In this document: positions 1 to 7,819 of the stretch, one piece after another
Layout of the letters: the number at the start of each line of letters is the position of its first letter
Numbering within the stretch: the stretch's first letter is position 1
NCBI RefSeq assembly: GCF_003053725.1
Contig: NZ_QAYC01000003.1
Location: 186,001 to 250,000, forward strand
DNA: 64,000 nucleotides
Direction of reading: 5' to 3'
Origin: Rhodovulum kholense
GTDB lineage: Bacteria; Pseudomonadota; Alphaproteobacteria; Rhodobacterales; Rhodobacteraceae
Position numbers and translations under genes: made by a program
The notes under the pieces: generated by a model
Told to the model about the DNA's origin: nothing
Databases searched by the model: none
Seen by the model: only the letters and a program-made list of their open reading frames with translations

Positions 1-411
1 CTTCTGGTGCTGGCCGATCCGACGACCCCGGTGCATCTGGCGGGCGCGCTCGACCGGCCCGGCCTCCGCGACTGGCTGCGGTTTCACACCGGGGCGCCGC
101 TTTCGGACCGCGCGGGCGCCGTCTTTGCCGTCGGGCGCTGGGCCGATCTGTTGCCGCTCGATGCCTACAGCCTCGGGACGCCCGATTATCCCGACCGCTC
201 GGCCACGCTGATCGTCGAGATGGACGCGCTTGACGCGACGGGGGCGCGGCTGACCGGCCCCGGCATCGAGACCAGCCATGGGCTGTCGCTGCCCGAGATC
301 GCGGCCTTCCGGGCCAATCGGGCGCGGTTTCCGCTGGGGCTCGATTTCTTCCTGACCGCGGGCGAGCGGCTGGCCGCGCTGCCCCGGAGCACGCATGTGG
401 AGGCCGTCTGA
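1..411 (+). CDS. phnH: PhnH, C-P lyase core subunit (5' end outside window)
   Basis: C-terminal part, about 136 residues, of the PhnH subunit of the carbon-phosphorus lyase core complex PhnGHIJ, which transfers the phosphonate to ribose from ATP. The frame is open from base 1, and the family is near 200 residues, so roughly the first third lies upstream. The call rests on family resemblance (for example the segment reading LGTPDYPDRSATLIVE) and on its place directly before phnI. Its stop shares one base with the phnI start (TGATG), indicating translational coupling. phnG, and probably a phnF-type regulator, would be expected just left of the window. Confidence 0.9.
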   Translation, partial: LLVLADPTTPVHLAGALDRPGLRDWLRFHTGAPLSDRAGAVFAVGRWADLLPLDAYSLGTPDYPDRSATLIVEMDALDATGARLTGPGIETSHGLSLPEIAAFRANRARFPLGLDFFLTAGERLAALPRSTHVEAV

Positions 412-1502
412 TGTATGTTGCCGTCAAGGGGGGCGAGCGGGCGATCGACGCGGCCCATGCCTGGCTGGCCGAGGAACGCCGGGGCGATCCCGCGATCCCG
501 GAACTCGCCGTCGCCCAGATCCGCGAACAGATGACGCTGGCGGTCAACCGGGTGATGGCCGAGGGCTCGCTGTACGATCCCGATCTGGCCGCGCTGGCGA
601 TCAAGCAGGCGCGGGGCGATCTGATCGAGGCGATCTTCCTGATCCGCGCCTATCGCACCACCCTGCCGCGCCTGGGGGCGTCCGAACCGGTCGAGACCGG
701 CGGGATGCGCTGCGACCGCCGGATCTCTGCCACCTTCAAGGACGTGCCGGGCGGGCAGGTGCTGGGGCCGACCTTCGATTATACCCACCGGCTGCTGGAT
801 TTCGCGCTGGCCGCCGAGGGCGAGGTACCGGAGGCTGCCACCGCCGCCCCGGATGCGGCGCCCAAGCCCCGGATCACCGGGCTTCTGGACCGCGACGGGT
901 TGATCGAGACGGAACCGGCCTCGGACGAGACCCCGCCCGATCTGACCCGCGAACCGCTGGGCTTTCCCGCGGGCCGCGCGCTGCGGCTGCAGGCGCTGAC
1001 CCGCAGCGACGAGGGCTTTGCGCTGGGCATGGCCTATTCGACCCAGCGCGGTTACGGGCGCAACCACCCCTTCGTGGGCGAGCTGCGCCTGGGCCGGGTG
1101 GGCGTCGAGGTAGAGATCCCCGAGCTGGGCTTTGCCGTCGAAATCGCCGAGATCGAGCTGACCGAATGCGAGACCGTGAACCAGTTTGCGGGCTCGAAGA
1201 CCGAGCCGCCGCAATTCACCCGGGGCTATGGCCTGGTCTTCGGCCAGTCCGAGCGCAAGGCGATTTCCATGGCGCTGGTCGACCGCGCGCTGCGCTGGGA
1301 GGACCTGGGCGAGGATTTCACGGGCGCCCCGGCGCAGGATGCCGAATTCGTCATTTCGCATGGCGACAACATCCAGGCCTCGGGCTTTCTCGAACATATC
1401 AAGCTGCCGCATTACGTGGATTTCCAGTCCGAGCTGGAGCTGGTGCGGCGGATCCGGGCCGAAGCCGCAGCCAGCGCGGCCGAGCGGGAGGCGGCGGAAT
1501 GA
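411..1502 (+). CDS. phnI: PhnI, C-P lyase core subunit (nucleosidase)
   Basis: A 363-residue protein with the normal length and character of PhnI, the subunit that displaces adenine from ATP so that the phosphonate becomes linked to ribose (alpha-D-ribose 1-phosphonate 5-triphosphate), acting with PhnG, PhnH and PhnL. It starts on the last base of the phnH stop codon, and its own stop overlaps phnJ as ATGA, so H, I and J should be made together in the fixed ratios needed for the core complex. The N-terminus (MYVAVKGGERAIDAAH) is typical of the family. Nothing is missing or frameshifted. The function comes from the family, not from catalytic residues I can point to. Confidence 0.95.
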   Translation: MYVAVKGGERAIDAAHAWLAEERRGDPAIPELAVAQIREQMTLAVNRVMAEGSLYDPDLAALAIKQARGDLIEAIFLIRAYRTTLPRLGASEPVETGGMRCDRRISATFKDVPGGQVLGPTFDYTHRLLDFALAAEGEVPEAATAAPDAAPKPRITGLLDRDGLIETEPASDETPPDLTREPLGFPAGRALRLQALTRSDEGFALGMAYSTQRGYGRNHPFVGELRLGRVGVEVEIPELGFAVEIAEIELTECETVNQFAGSKTEPPQFTRGYGLVFGQSERKAISMALVDRALRWEDLGEDFTGAPAQDAEFVISHGDNIQASGFLEHIKLPHYVDFQSELELVRRIRAEAAASAAEREAAE

Positions 1503-2401
1503 CCGAAGCGGAAAGCCGGGTCGAGGCCCCCGGGGCAGACTACAATTTCGCCTATCTCGACGAACAGACCAAGCGGATGATCCGGCGGGCGCTTTTGAAG
1601 GCGCTGGCGGTGCCGGGCTATCAGGTGCCCTTCGCCAGCCGAGAGATGCCGATGCCCTATGGCTGGGGCACCGGGGGCGTGCAGGTGTCTGCCGCGGTGC
1701 TGGTGCCCGGGGATAGGCTGAAGGTGATCGATCAGGGGGCGGACGACACCACCAACGCCGTCTCGATCCGCAAGTTCTTCCAGAAGACGGCGGGCATTGC
1801 CGTGACCGGGCATACCGGCGAGGCGACGGTGATCCAGACCCGCCACCGCATCCCCGAAGCGCCGCTGACCGAGGGGCAGATCCTCGTCTATCAGGTGCCG
1901 ATCCCGGAACCCTTGCGGTTCCTGGAACCGCGCGAGACCGAGACCCGCAGGATGCATGCGCTGGAAGAGTACGGGCTGATGCATGTGAAGCTTTACGAGG
2001 ATATCGCCCGCCATGGCGAGATCGCGACCGCCTATGCCTATCCGGTGCAAATCGAGGGGCGCTATGTGATGGACCCCTCGCCGATCCCGAAATTCGACAA
2101 CCCCAAGCTGAGGATGGCGGCGATCCAGCTGTTCGGCGCGGGGCGCGAGCAGCGGATCTATGCGCTGCCGCCCTATACCGAGGTGGTGAGCCTCGATTTC
2201 GAGGATCATCCCTTCGTGCCCGGCAAGGCCGAAGGGGCCTGCGCGCTCTGCGGGTCAGAGACAAGCTATCTGGACGAGGTGATCGTCGATGACCGGGGCG
2301 GGCGGATGTTCGTCTGTTCCGACACCGATTACTGCGCCGGGCGGCGGGCGGCCGGGCATGTGGGGGCCGAGGGCGCGGCCGCAGGGGAGGGCCGGGCATG
2401 A
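1499..2401 (+). CDS. phnJ: PhnJ, radical SAM C-P lyase
   Basis: Catalytic subunit of 300 residues that breaks the carbon-phosphorus bond of ribose-1-phosphonate 5-phosphate by radical SAM chemistry, giving the alkane and the 1,2-cyclic phosphate. The diagnostic C-x2-C-x21-C-x5-C cysteine pattern is present and exact at C248, C251, C273 and C279. Three of these would hold the Fe-S cluster and the last is the thiyl-radical cysteine. The ATG at 1499 overlaps the phnI stop. The same frame stays open further upstream, but that is the shadow of phnI. The tail after C279 is short and Ala/Gly-rich. The phnK start overlaps the stop by 4 nt. Confidence 0.96.
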   Translation: MTEAESRVEAPGADYNFAYLDEQTKRMIRRALLKALAVPGYQVPFASREMPMPYGWGTGGVQVSAAVLVPGDRLKVIDQGADDTTNAVSIRKFFQKTAGIAVTGHTGEATVIQTRHRIPEAPLTEGQILVYQVPIPEPLRFLEPRETETRRMHALEEYGLMHVKLYEDIARHGEIATAYAYPVQIEGRYVMDPSPIPKFDNPKLRMAAIQLFGAGREQRIYALPPYTEVVSLDFEDHPFVPGKAEGACALCGSETSYLDEVIVDDRGGRMFVCSDTDYCAGRRAAGHVGAEGAAAGEGRA

Positions 2402-3201
2402 GGGCGGATGCGTTCCGGGCCGAGGCGCCGGTGGCACCGCTTCTGTCGGTCCGGGGGCTGACGAAACGCTATGGCGGGCGTGTAGGCTGCGAGGATGTGG
2501 GCTTCGATCTTTATCCCGGCGAGGTGATGGGGATCGTCGGCGAAAGCGGATCGGGCAAGTCGACGCTTTTGAACTGTCTCGCGGGCCATCTGCGGCCCGA
2601 TGCGGGCGAGGTGCTGTTCGATCTGGGCGAGGAGGGCCTCTGCGATACGCTGGCGCTGTCCGAGCCCGAGCGGCGGCGGCTTGCCCGCACCGACTGGGCC
2701 TTCGTGCATCAGAACCCGCGCGACGGGCTGAGGATGACGGTCTCGGCGGGCGGCAATGTCGGCGAGCGGCTGATGGCGGTCGGCGCGCGGAATTACGGGG
2801 CGATCCGGGCCTCGGCGCTGGACTGGCTGGGCCGGGTCGAGATCGCGGCCGACCGGATCGACGACCGGCCCGCGGCCTTTTCGGGCGGTATGCAGCAGCG
2901 GCTGCAGATCGCGCGCAATCTGGTGACGGGGCCGCGGCTGGTGTTCATGGACGAACCGACGGGCGGGCTCGATGTCAGCGTGCAGGCGCGGCTTCTGGAT
3001 CTGCTGCGCGGGCTTGTGCGGGACATGGGGCTATCGGCGGTGATCGTGACCCATGATCTGGCCGTCGTGCGGCTGCTGGCGCATCGGCTGATGGTGATGA
3101 AGGGCGGGCGGGTGGTCGAGACCGGGCTGACCGATCAGGTGCTGGACGATCCGCAGCATGGCTATACCCAGCTTCTGGTGAGTTCTGTGCTTCAGGTTTG
3201 A
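2398..3201 (+). CDS. phnK: PhnK, C-P lyase ABC-type ATPase
   Basis: A 267-residue ABC-type ATPase that binds the PhnGHIJ core at PhnJ. Despite its resemblance to transporter ATPases it is a C-P lyase component, as known from E. coli. Visible motifs are Walker A GESGSGKS (48-55), signature FSGGMQQ (161-167) and Walker B LVFMDEP (181-187). The start overlaps phnJ (ATGA). The stop is followed by 77 nt before the best phnL start, the only real gap in the H-to-N run, and that gap carries the repeated 24-bp element described separately. Confidence 0.94.
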   Translation: MRADAFRAEAPVAPLLSVRGLTKRYGGRVGCEDVGFDLYPGEVMGIVGESGSGKSTLLNCLAGHLRPDAGEVLFDLGEEGLCDTLALSEPERRRLARTDWAFVHQNPRDGLRMTVSAGGNVGERLMAVGARNYGAIRASALDWLGRVEIAADRIDDRPAAFSGGMQQRLQIARNLVTGPRLVFMDEPTGGLDVSVQARLLDLLRGLVRDMGLSAVIVTHDLAVVRLLAHRLMVMKGGRVVETGLTDQVLDDPQHGYTQLLVSSVLQV

Positions 3202-3245
3202 GGGGCTTCAGGTCTGAAGGCGCGCCCGTGGGGGGCGGCGGGGCA

Positions 3246-3269
3246 ATGGGTATTTGGGCCAAGAAGAAG
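3246..3269 (+). repeat. 24-bp intergenic element, copy 1
   Basis: Directly upstream of phnL, reading ATGGGTATTTGGG then CCAAGAAGAAG. A second copy, 23 of 24 bases identical and in sense orientation after the metG stop, lies on the minus strand at 18731-18754. Here it is open in the phnL frame and would read MGIWAKKK, so automatic start calling could take it as the phnL N-terminus. Its purine-rich end (AAGAAGAAGG) seems to serve as the phnL ribosome-binding site. From memory, this string recurs downstream of many genes in Rhodobacterales; that cannot be tested here. Confidence 0.75.
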
Positions 3270-3278
3270 GACGAAGCG

Positions 3279-3956
3279 ATGATCGAGCTTTCGGGCGTGG
3301 CCAAGAGTTTCACGCTGTATAATCAGGGGGGCGCGGCGATCCCGGTGATGGCGGGGGCGGCGCTGTCGGTGGCGCCGGGCGAATGCGTGGCGCTGACCGG
3401 GGCCTCGGGCGCGGGCAAGTCGACCCTGATGCGGATGATCCATGGCAATTACCTGGCCGCCTCGGGGCGGATCGTCGTCGGCGGGCTCGATGTGGCGGCG
3501 GCCGAGCCGCGCGAGATCCTGGCGCTGCGGCGCCATGTGCTGGGCTATGTCAGCCAGTTTCTGCGGGTGGTGCCGCGGGTGCCGACGCTCGATGTCGTGG
3601 CCGAGCCCTTGCTGGCGGTGGGCGTGCCGGTCGAGGCCGCGCGCGACCGGGCGGCGGCCCTGCTGGCGCGGCTGAACATCCCGCGCCCGCTTTGGGATCT
3701 GAGCCCGACCACGTTTTCGGGCGGCGAACAGCAGCGGGTCAATATCGCGCGGGGCTTTGCCCATGACTATCCGGCGCTTCTGCTGGACGAGCCCACGGCG
3801 AGCCTCGACCCCGGCAACCGCGAGGTGGTGCTGGGGCTGATCGAGGCGGCCAAGGCGCGGGGCGCGGCGATCCTCGGGATCTTTCACGACGCGGGCGCGC
3901 GCGCGCGGGTCTGCGACCGCGAGGTCGATGTCTCGGCCTTTGCGGTGGCGCCATGA
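3279..3956 (+). CDS. phnL: PhnL, C-P lyase ABC-type ATPase
   Basis: A 225-residue ATPase that works with PhnGHI in forming the ribose-phosphonate. Motifs are Walker A GASGAGKS (41-48), signature FSGGEQQ (146-152) and Walker B LLLDEP (167-172). I chose the ATG at 3279 because MIELSGVAKSF matches the family N-terminus, the length then equals that of E. coli PhnL, and GAAGGA sits just upstream. The ATG at 3246 and the TTG at 3198 are in frame but would translate the intergenic repeat. The stop overlaps phnN by 4 nt. Confidence 0.93.
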   Translation: MIELSGVAKSFTLYNQGGAAIPVMAGAALSVAPGECVALTGASGAGKSTLMRMIHGNYLAASGRIVVGGLDVAAAEPREILALRRHVLGYVSQFLRVVPRVPTLDVVAEPLLAVGVPVEAARDRAAALLARLNIPRPLWDLSPTTFSGGEQQRVNIARGFAHDYPALLLDEPTASLDPGNREVVLGLIEAAKARGAAILGIFHDAGARARVCDREVDVSAFAVAP

Positions 3957-4507
3957 GCGGGGTCGGGCCGGGGCGGTTGTTCGCGGTGGTGGGGCCGTCG
4001 GGGGCGGGCAAGGACACGCTGATGGCGGCGGCCTGGCTGCGCCGGCCCGATCTGCATCTGGTGCGCCGGGTGGTGACCCGGGCGCCCGGGGCCGGGGGCG
4101 AGGACTGCGATTGCGTCAGCGCGGCCGCGTTCGAGCGGATGCGTGCCGGGGGCGCCTTTGCGCTGTGGTGGCGCGCGCACGGGCTGAGCTATGGCATCCC
4201 GCGCAGCGTCGACGAGGCGCTCTGGGAGGGGGAGGATGTGGTCTTCAACGGCTCGCGCGCGATGCTGGCCGAGGCGCGGGCGCGGTTTCCCGATCTGACC
4301 GTGCTGCACGTGATGGCCCGGCCCGAGACGCTGGCGGCGCGGCTTGCCGGGCGCGGGCGCGAGAGCGCCGAGGAGATCGCGGCACGGCTGGGGCGCGCGG
4401 GCTATGCGCTGCCCGACGGGATCGTGGCGGTCCGCATCGACAATGACGGCGCGCTTGACGACGCCGTCGAGGCCTTTCTGGCCGCGCTTCAGCCCGACAG
4501 GCGATAG
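3953..4507 (+). CDS. phnN: PhnN, ribose 1,5-bisphosphate phosphokinase
   Basis: A 184-residue guanylate-kinase-like enzyme. It phosphorylates ribose 1,5-bisphosphate to 5-phosphoribosyl 1-diphosphate, so the sugar used up in C-P cleavage is recovered as PRPP. The P-loop GPSGAGKD is at residues 14-21, and the length matches the E. coli enzyme. The start overlaps phnL by 4 nt (ATGA). Its last 19 nt overlap the end of the converging DUF1045 gene, so the two transcripts must run into each other. Confidence 0.93.
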   Translation: MSGVGPGRLFAVVGPSGAGKDTLMAAAWLRRPDLHLVRRVVTRAPGAGGEDCDCVSAAAFERMRAGGAFALWWRAHGLSYGIPRSVDEALWEGEDVVFNGSRAMLAEARARFPDLTVLHVMARPETLAARLAGRGRESAEEIAARLGRAGYALPDGIVAVRIDNDGALDDAVEAFLAALQPDRR

Positions 4508-5178
4508 CGGTGCAGGTTGTGAAACTTCCCGTCCTCGGCCTCGCCGAAGAGGCACAGGCTTCTGATCCGGATCGGCCGGTCGATCAGCGGGTCGAGCACC
4601 GGGCCCAGCACCATCCGCGTCGCGTCGGCCTCGGGGGGCTTCAGCGGGCCGGTCAGGGTCAGGTGAAAGCGGTATTCCTCCATCACGTAGGGATAGCCCC
4701 ATTTTTCAAGGAGCTTCCTTTGCCGGGCGCTCAGCCGGTCGGGATTGCGGCGGGCGAGCTCTGCGGCGGTGGGTGGGGCGCGAAACCCGTCCAGCGCCTC
4801 GACCACGCTGCCCGCCAGCGCCGCCAGCGCCCGCGTGTCGCCGCGCGGGGTGAGGGCCAGGAAGCCGCTCTGAAGCGACAGCCGCAGCCCCTCGATCAGC
4901 ACCGGCCGCAGCTGGCCCGACAGCGCCACGGCCGAGGCATGCAAGAGCCCGATATCGCTGCCCTCGGCCAGCCGGAACGGCGCCTTGACGGTGGCGTGAA
5001 ACCCGTATTTGCGGGGCACCTCGGTCAGGTCCTCGACCGGCCGCGGCAGCCCGCGCAGCCGGGGATGCGCCCGTGGTGCCCCGGCCTCGGCGTCCCAGCC
5101 GAGCCAGGCCTTGCCGAAATCGCCAAGCGCGCCCTCTTCGGGCGCGAAATAGATCGCGTAGCGCCGGTAGCCTTCCAT
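4489..5178 (-). CDS. DUF1045 2H-phosphoesterase-like protein of phosphonate operons
   Basis: A 229-residue member of the DUF1045 family (PF06299), which is regularly found in phosphonate gene clusters. Two HxT motifs are clear, H61-A-T in YGFHAT and H172-L-T in FHLTLTG, spaced as in 2H phosphoesterases that open cyclic phosphodiesters. The start at 5178 has a GGAGGG ribosome site. Its end overlaps phnN by 19 nt tail to tail, and it is divergent from phnM. No PhnP homologue is visible in the window, so a role opening 5-phosphoribosyl 1,2-cyclic phosphate is attractive, but it is inferred. Confidence 0.85.
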   Translation of the reverse strand: MEGYRRYAIYFAPEEGALGDFGKAWLGWDAEAGAPRAHPRLRGLPRPVEDLTEVPRKYGFHATVKAPFRLAEGSDIGLLHASAVALSGQLRPVLIEGLRLSLQSGFLALTPRGDTRALAALAGSVVEALDGFRAPPTAAELARRNPDRLSARQRKLLEKWGYPYVMEEYRFHLTLTGPLKPPEADATRMVLGPVLDPLIDRPIRIRSLCLFGEAEDGKFHNLHRYRLSG

Positions 5179-5260
5179 TGCCCCCTCCGCACTGGGATGC
5201 CGCGCCGTTTCCCCCCTTGTCCTGCCCCAATCCTCCCCGCGCATCAAGAAGGAGGCGCCC
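5179..5260. promoter_or_regulatory. Divergent promoter region, DUF1045 gene / phnM
   Basis: 82 bp between two outward-facing starts. It holds both ribosome sites (GGAGGG for the leftward gene, AAGGAGG for phnM) and must contain at least one promoter for each direction unless phnM is reached by long transcripts. No sigma-70 boxes or Pho-box repeats stand out clearly. Confidence 0.4.
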
Positions 5261-6409
5261 ATGTCCCCGGTTTCCGAGACCGTTCTTGCCAATGCCACGC
5301 TGGTTCTGCCCGATGAGACGCTGACCGGATCGGTCCGGGTCGCGGACGGGCGCATCGCCGGGATCGACCCCGGCGGGGCCGTGCCCGCGGGGGCCATCGA
5401 TTGCGGCGGCGATCTGGTGATGCCGGGGCTGATCGAGCTGCATACCGACAACCTGGAGCGGCATATCCAGCCGCGCCCCTCGGTCGACTGGCCCCATGCC
5501 AGCGCGATCGTCGCCCATGATGCCGAACTTGCCGGGGTCGGCATCACCACGGTCTTCGATGCGATGCGGGTGGGGTCGATCCCGTCCGGCAAGGCGCGCT
5601 ACCGGGCCTATGCGCGCGGACTGGCCAGCGAGATGCTGGATCTGAGGGCGCGGGGCGCGCTGAGGATCAGCCATTTCCTGCATCTGCGCGCCGAGGTCTG
5701 TTCCGAGACCCTGGCCGAGGAGATGGCCGAATTCGGTCCCGAGGACCGGGTCGGCATCGTCAGCCTGATGGACCACACCCCCGGCCAGCGGCAGTTCCGC
5801 GATCTGGACAAGCTGAAGGCCTATGTGATGGGCAAGAACAACTTTTCCGAAGCCGATTTCGAGGCCCATGTCGCGACGCTGAAGGCGTTGCGCGACCGTC
5901 ATGGCGAGCGCCACGAAGAGGTCGCCGTGGCCGAGGCCCGGCGCTGCGGGGCGATCCTTGCCAGCCATGACGACACCACCGAGGCCCATGTCGCGGTCTC
6001 GGCCGGGCATGGCATCCGGCTGGCCGAGTTTCCGACCACGCTCGAGGCGGCGCGGGCCTGCCGGGCCAGCGGCATCGCGGTGATGATGGGCGCGCCGAAC
6101 CTGATCCGGGGCGGGTCGCATTCGGGCAATGTGGCGGCGGCCGAGCTGGCCGGTCTGGGGCTTCTCGACATCCTGTCGTCGGATTACGTGCCCTCGGCCT
6201 TGCTGATGGCCGGGGTGATGCTGGGCGATCTCTGGGACGACATGGCGCGGGGCATCGCCACGGTGACCCGGGCGCCCGCCGATGCGGTGGGGCTGAGGGA
6301 TCGCGGCCGGATCGCGCCCGGGGCGCGGGCCGATCTGATCCGGGTGGCGCGGATCGACGGCGTGCCGGTGGTGCGCGGCGCCTGGGTGCAGGGGGGGCGC
6401 GTCGCCTGA
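5261..6409 (+). CDS. phnM: PhnM, RPnTP diphosphohydrolase
   Basis: A 382-residue amidohydrolase-fold enzyme that removes pyrophosphate from alpha-D-ribose 1-phosphonate 5-triphosphate, producing the substrate of PhnJ. It has the family metal-binding stretch ELHTDN near residues 59-64, and the later SDYVPSALL and GRIAPGARADL segments typical of PhnM. The AAGGAGG site at 5249-5255 fixes the start. It is separated from phnHIJKLN by the reverse-oriented DUF1045 gene, so it probably has its own promoter, yet its product acts in the middle of the same pathway. Confidence 0.94.
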   Translation: MSPVSETVLANATLVLPDETLTGSVRVADGRIAGIDPGGAVPAGAIDCGGDLVMPGLIELHTDNLERHIQPRPSVDWPHASAIVAHDAELAGVGITTVFDAMRVGSIPSGKARYRAYARGLASEMLDLRARGALRISHFLHLRAEVCSETLAEEMAEFGPEDRVGIVSLMDHTPGQRQFRDLDKLKAYVMGKNNFSEADFEAHVATLKALRDRHGERHEEVAVAEARRCGAILASHDDTTEAHVAVSAGHGIRLAEFPTTLEAARACRASGIAVMMGAPNLIRGGSHSGNVAAAELAGLGLLDILSSDYVPSALLMAGVMLGDLWDDMARGIATVTRAPADAVGLRDRGRIAPGARADLIRVARIDGVPVVRGAWVQGGRVA

Positions 6410-6515
6410 GGCTGCCGGTTGCGGGGGCGCGGCGCGCTGCAAGGCTTTGACCCGGTCCCCGGACTTTCCTATTTTCGGATCAGTAGCCATCGGTTTGCGT
6501 GTGAGGAGATCCACC

Positions 6516-6863
6516 ATGCCCAAGACCCCCGTGACGCCCTCTGCCGCCGCCGCGCTTGAGGCGGCCTTGCGTGCCCAGGCCGAGGGCTGGGGGCTGATGG
6601 CCTGGGTGAGTGCCACCATGGTCGATCACGTCCGCCGCACCAGCAGCGAGATGGCGGCCTTTGCCCGCGACGAGGCCCGGCGCAACGCCGACGCGATGCA
6701 GCGCCTGGCCGCCTGCCGCACGCCCGAAAGCCTGACCGACTGGCAGGGCGACTATCTGGGCGAGACGGTCGCGGTCTGCCGCGACGAGGCCGAGCGGCTG
6801 GCGCGGATGAATGCCGAGGTCTGCGACCAGACCCTGACCCGGATGACCTCCTGGCGCGACTGA
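6516..6863 (+). CDS. Small phasin-like helical protein
   Basis: A 115-residue, Ala-rich, strongly helical protein without a signal peptide or membrane segment. Two Cys-bearing helices (AACRTPESLTDWQGDYLGE, VCRDEAERLARMN) resemble the phasin_2 type of granule-associated protein, such as those on polyhydroxyalkanoate granules. GAGGAGA at 6503-6509 supports the ATG at 6516 over an upstream in-frame start at 6447. No PHA genes are near, so the family call is tentative. Confidence 0.55.
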   Translation: MPKTPVTPSAAAALEAALRAQAEGWGLMAWVSATMVDHVRRTSSEMAAFARDEARRNADAMQRLAACRTPESLTDWQGDYLGETVAVCRDEAERLARMNAEVCDQTLTRMTSWRD

Positions 6864-6912
6864 GGCAGGCGCGTCCAGACGAGAGCCGGGCGGGCGACCG
6901 GCGGGGCCGCGC

Positions 6913-7542
6913 TCAGCCGCTTCGCGATGCGGCAAGGCCGATCCCGCTGGCCACGAAGATCCCGCCCGTCGTCTTGTGGATCCGCGTCACCGCGCGTTGC
7001 GACAGCTCCAGCCGCCGCAGCCAGGCGCCGAGACCGCCGTAGACGGTGGCAACGGCAAAGGCGCTGAGGCAGACCACCGCGACCATGCCCGCCAGTTGCC
7101 CGACGCCCGTGCCCTCCGGCGACAGGAATTGCGGGAAGAGTGCCGTGAAGAAGGCGATGGCCTTGGGGTTGCTCGCGGCCACGGTGAAGCCCCCGGCGAA
7201 CAGCTTGCGCGCGGGCTCGGGGAGGTTGTGGGTTCTATCGGAGAGGCTGACGCGCCGGGCGGCGCTGCGCCAGAGCTGGATACCGACATAGACCAGATAG
7301 GCCGCCCCGGCATATTTCAGCGTCAGGAAAAGCGTTGCCGACCCGGTGAGGACCAGCCCCAGTCCGGCCGAGGCCGCGATGGCCTGACAGGCGGAGGCCG
7401 CGGCATTTCCGCTGGCCGTGATCGTGCTGCGCAGCCAGCCATGGCTTGCCCCATGCGAAAAGGCGATCAGGGTGCTCGGTCCCGGGATCATCGAGACGGC
7501 GATGACCGTGCCGGCAAAGAGGGCCCAATAGGTCAGGTCCAT
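6913..7542 (-). CDS. LysE/RhtB-family exporter
   Basis: A 209-residue inner-membrane protein with about six hydrophobic segments. It carries the family's N-terminal signature (SMIPGPSTLIAFSHG) and the central AASNPKAIAFFTALFPQF segment. Members export amino acids or related compounds; the substrate here cannot be read from sequence. It stands alone, convergent with the phasin-like gene and divergent from the peroxidase homologue. Confidence 0.88.
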   Translation of the reverse strand: MDLTYWALFAGTVIAVSMIPGPSTLIAFSHGASHGWLRSTITASGNAAASACQAIAASAGLGLVLTGSATLFLTLKYAGAAYLVYVGIQLWRSAARRVSLSDRTHNLPEPARKLFAGGFTVAASNPKAIAFFTALFPQFLSPEGTGVGQLAGMVAVVCLSAFAVATVYGGLGAWLRRLELSQRAVTRIHKTTGGIFVASGIGLAASRSG

Positions 7543-7819
7543 TTCCTGCGCTCCGCTGTGATAGGGTTACAGAGCCTAGGCCGAGGCCCCTGGTTGGACG
7601 AAGCGGTTTTGCGCGGACCATTTGCCGCTCCGGCGCCGGTCTTTCGACAGGGCGGGCCTGCGTACTGTCCCGGCGGGTGTCAGGCCTTGTTGCGTCAAGC
7701 CGTTGCCCGACCGCTCCTTTTCCCGTGTCGTAAAGGTTTTGTTTACCTTTGACGCTGCGTTGACGGCGGTCCGCGATCCTCGAGTCGTTGAGGGAAAACG
7801 GTCAGGGAGTCGAGGGAAG

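Noticed and set aside
3198-3278. N-terminal extension of PhnL reading MRGFRSEG then MGIWAKKK
   Set aside because: It translates the spacer and the dispersed 24-bp element; the family N-terminus begins at 3279 behind a good ribosome site.
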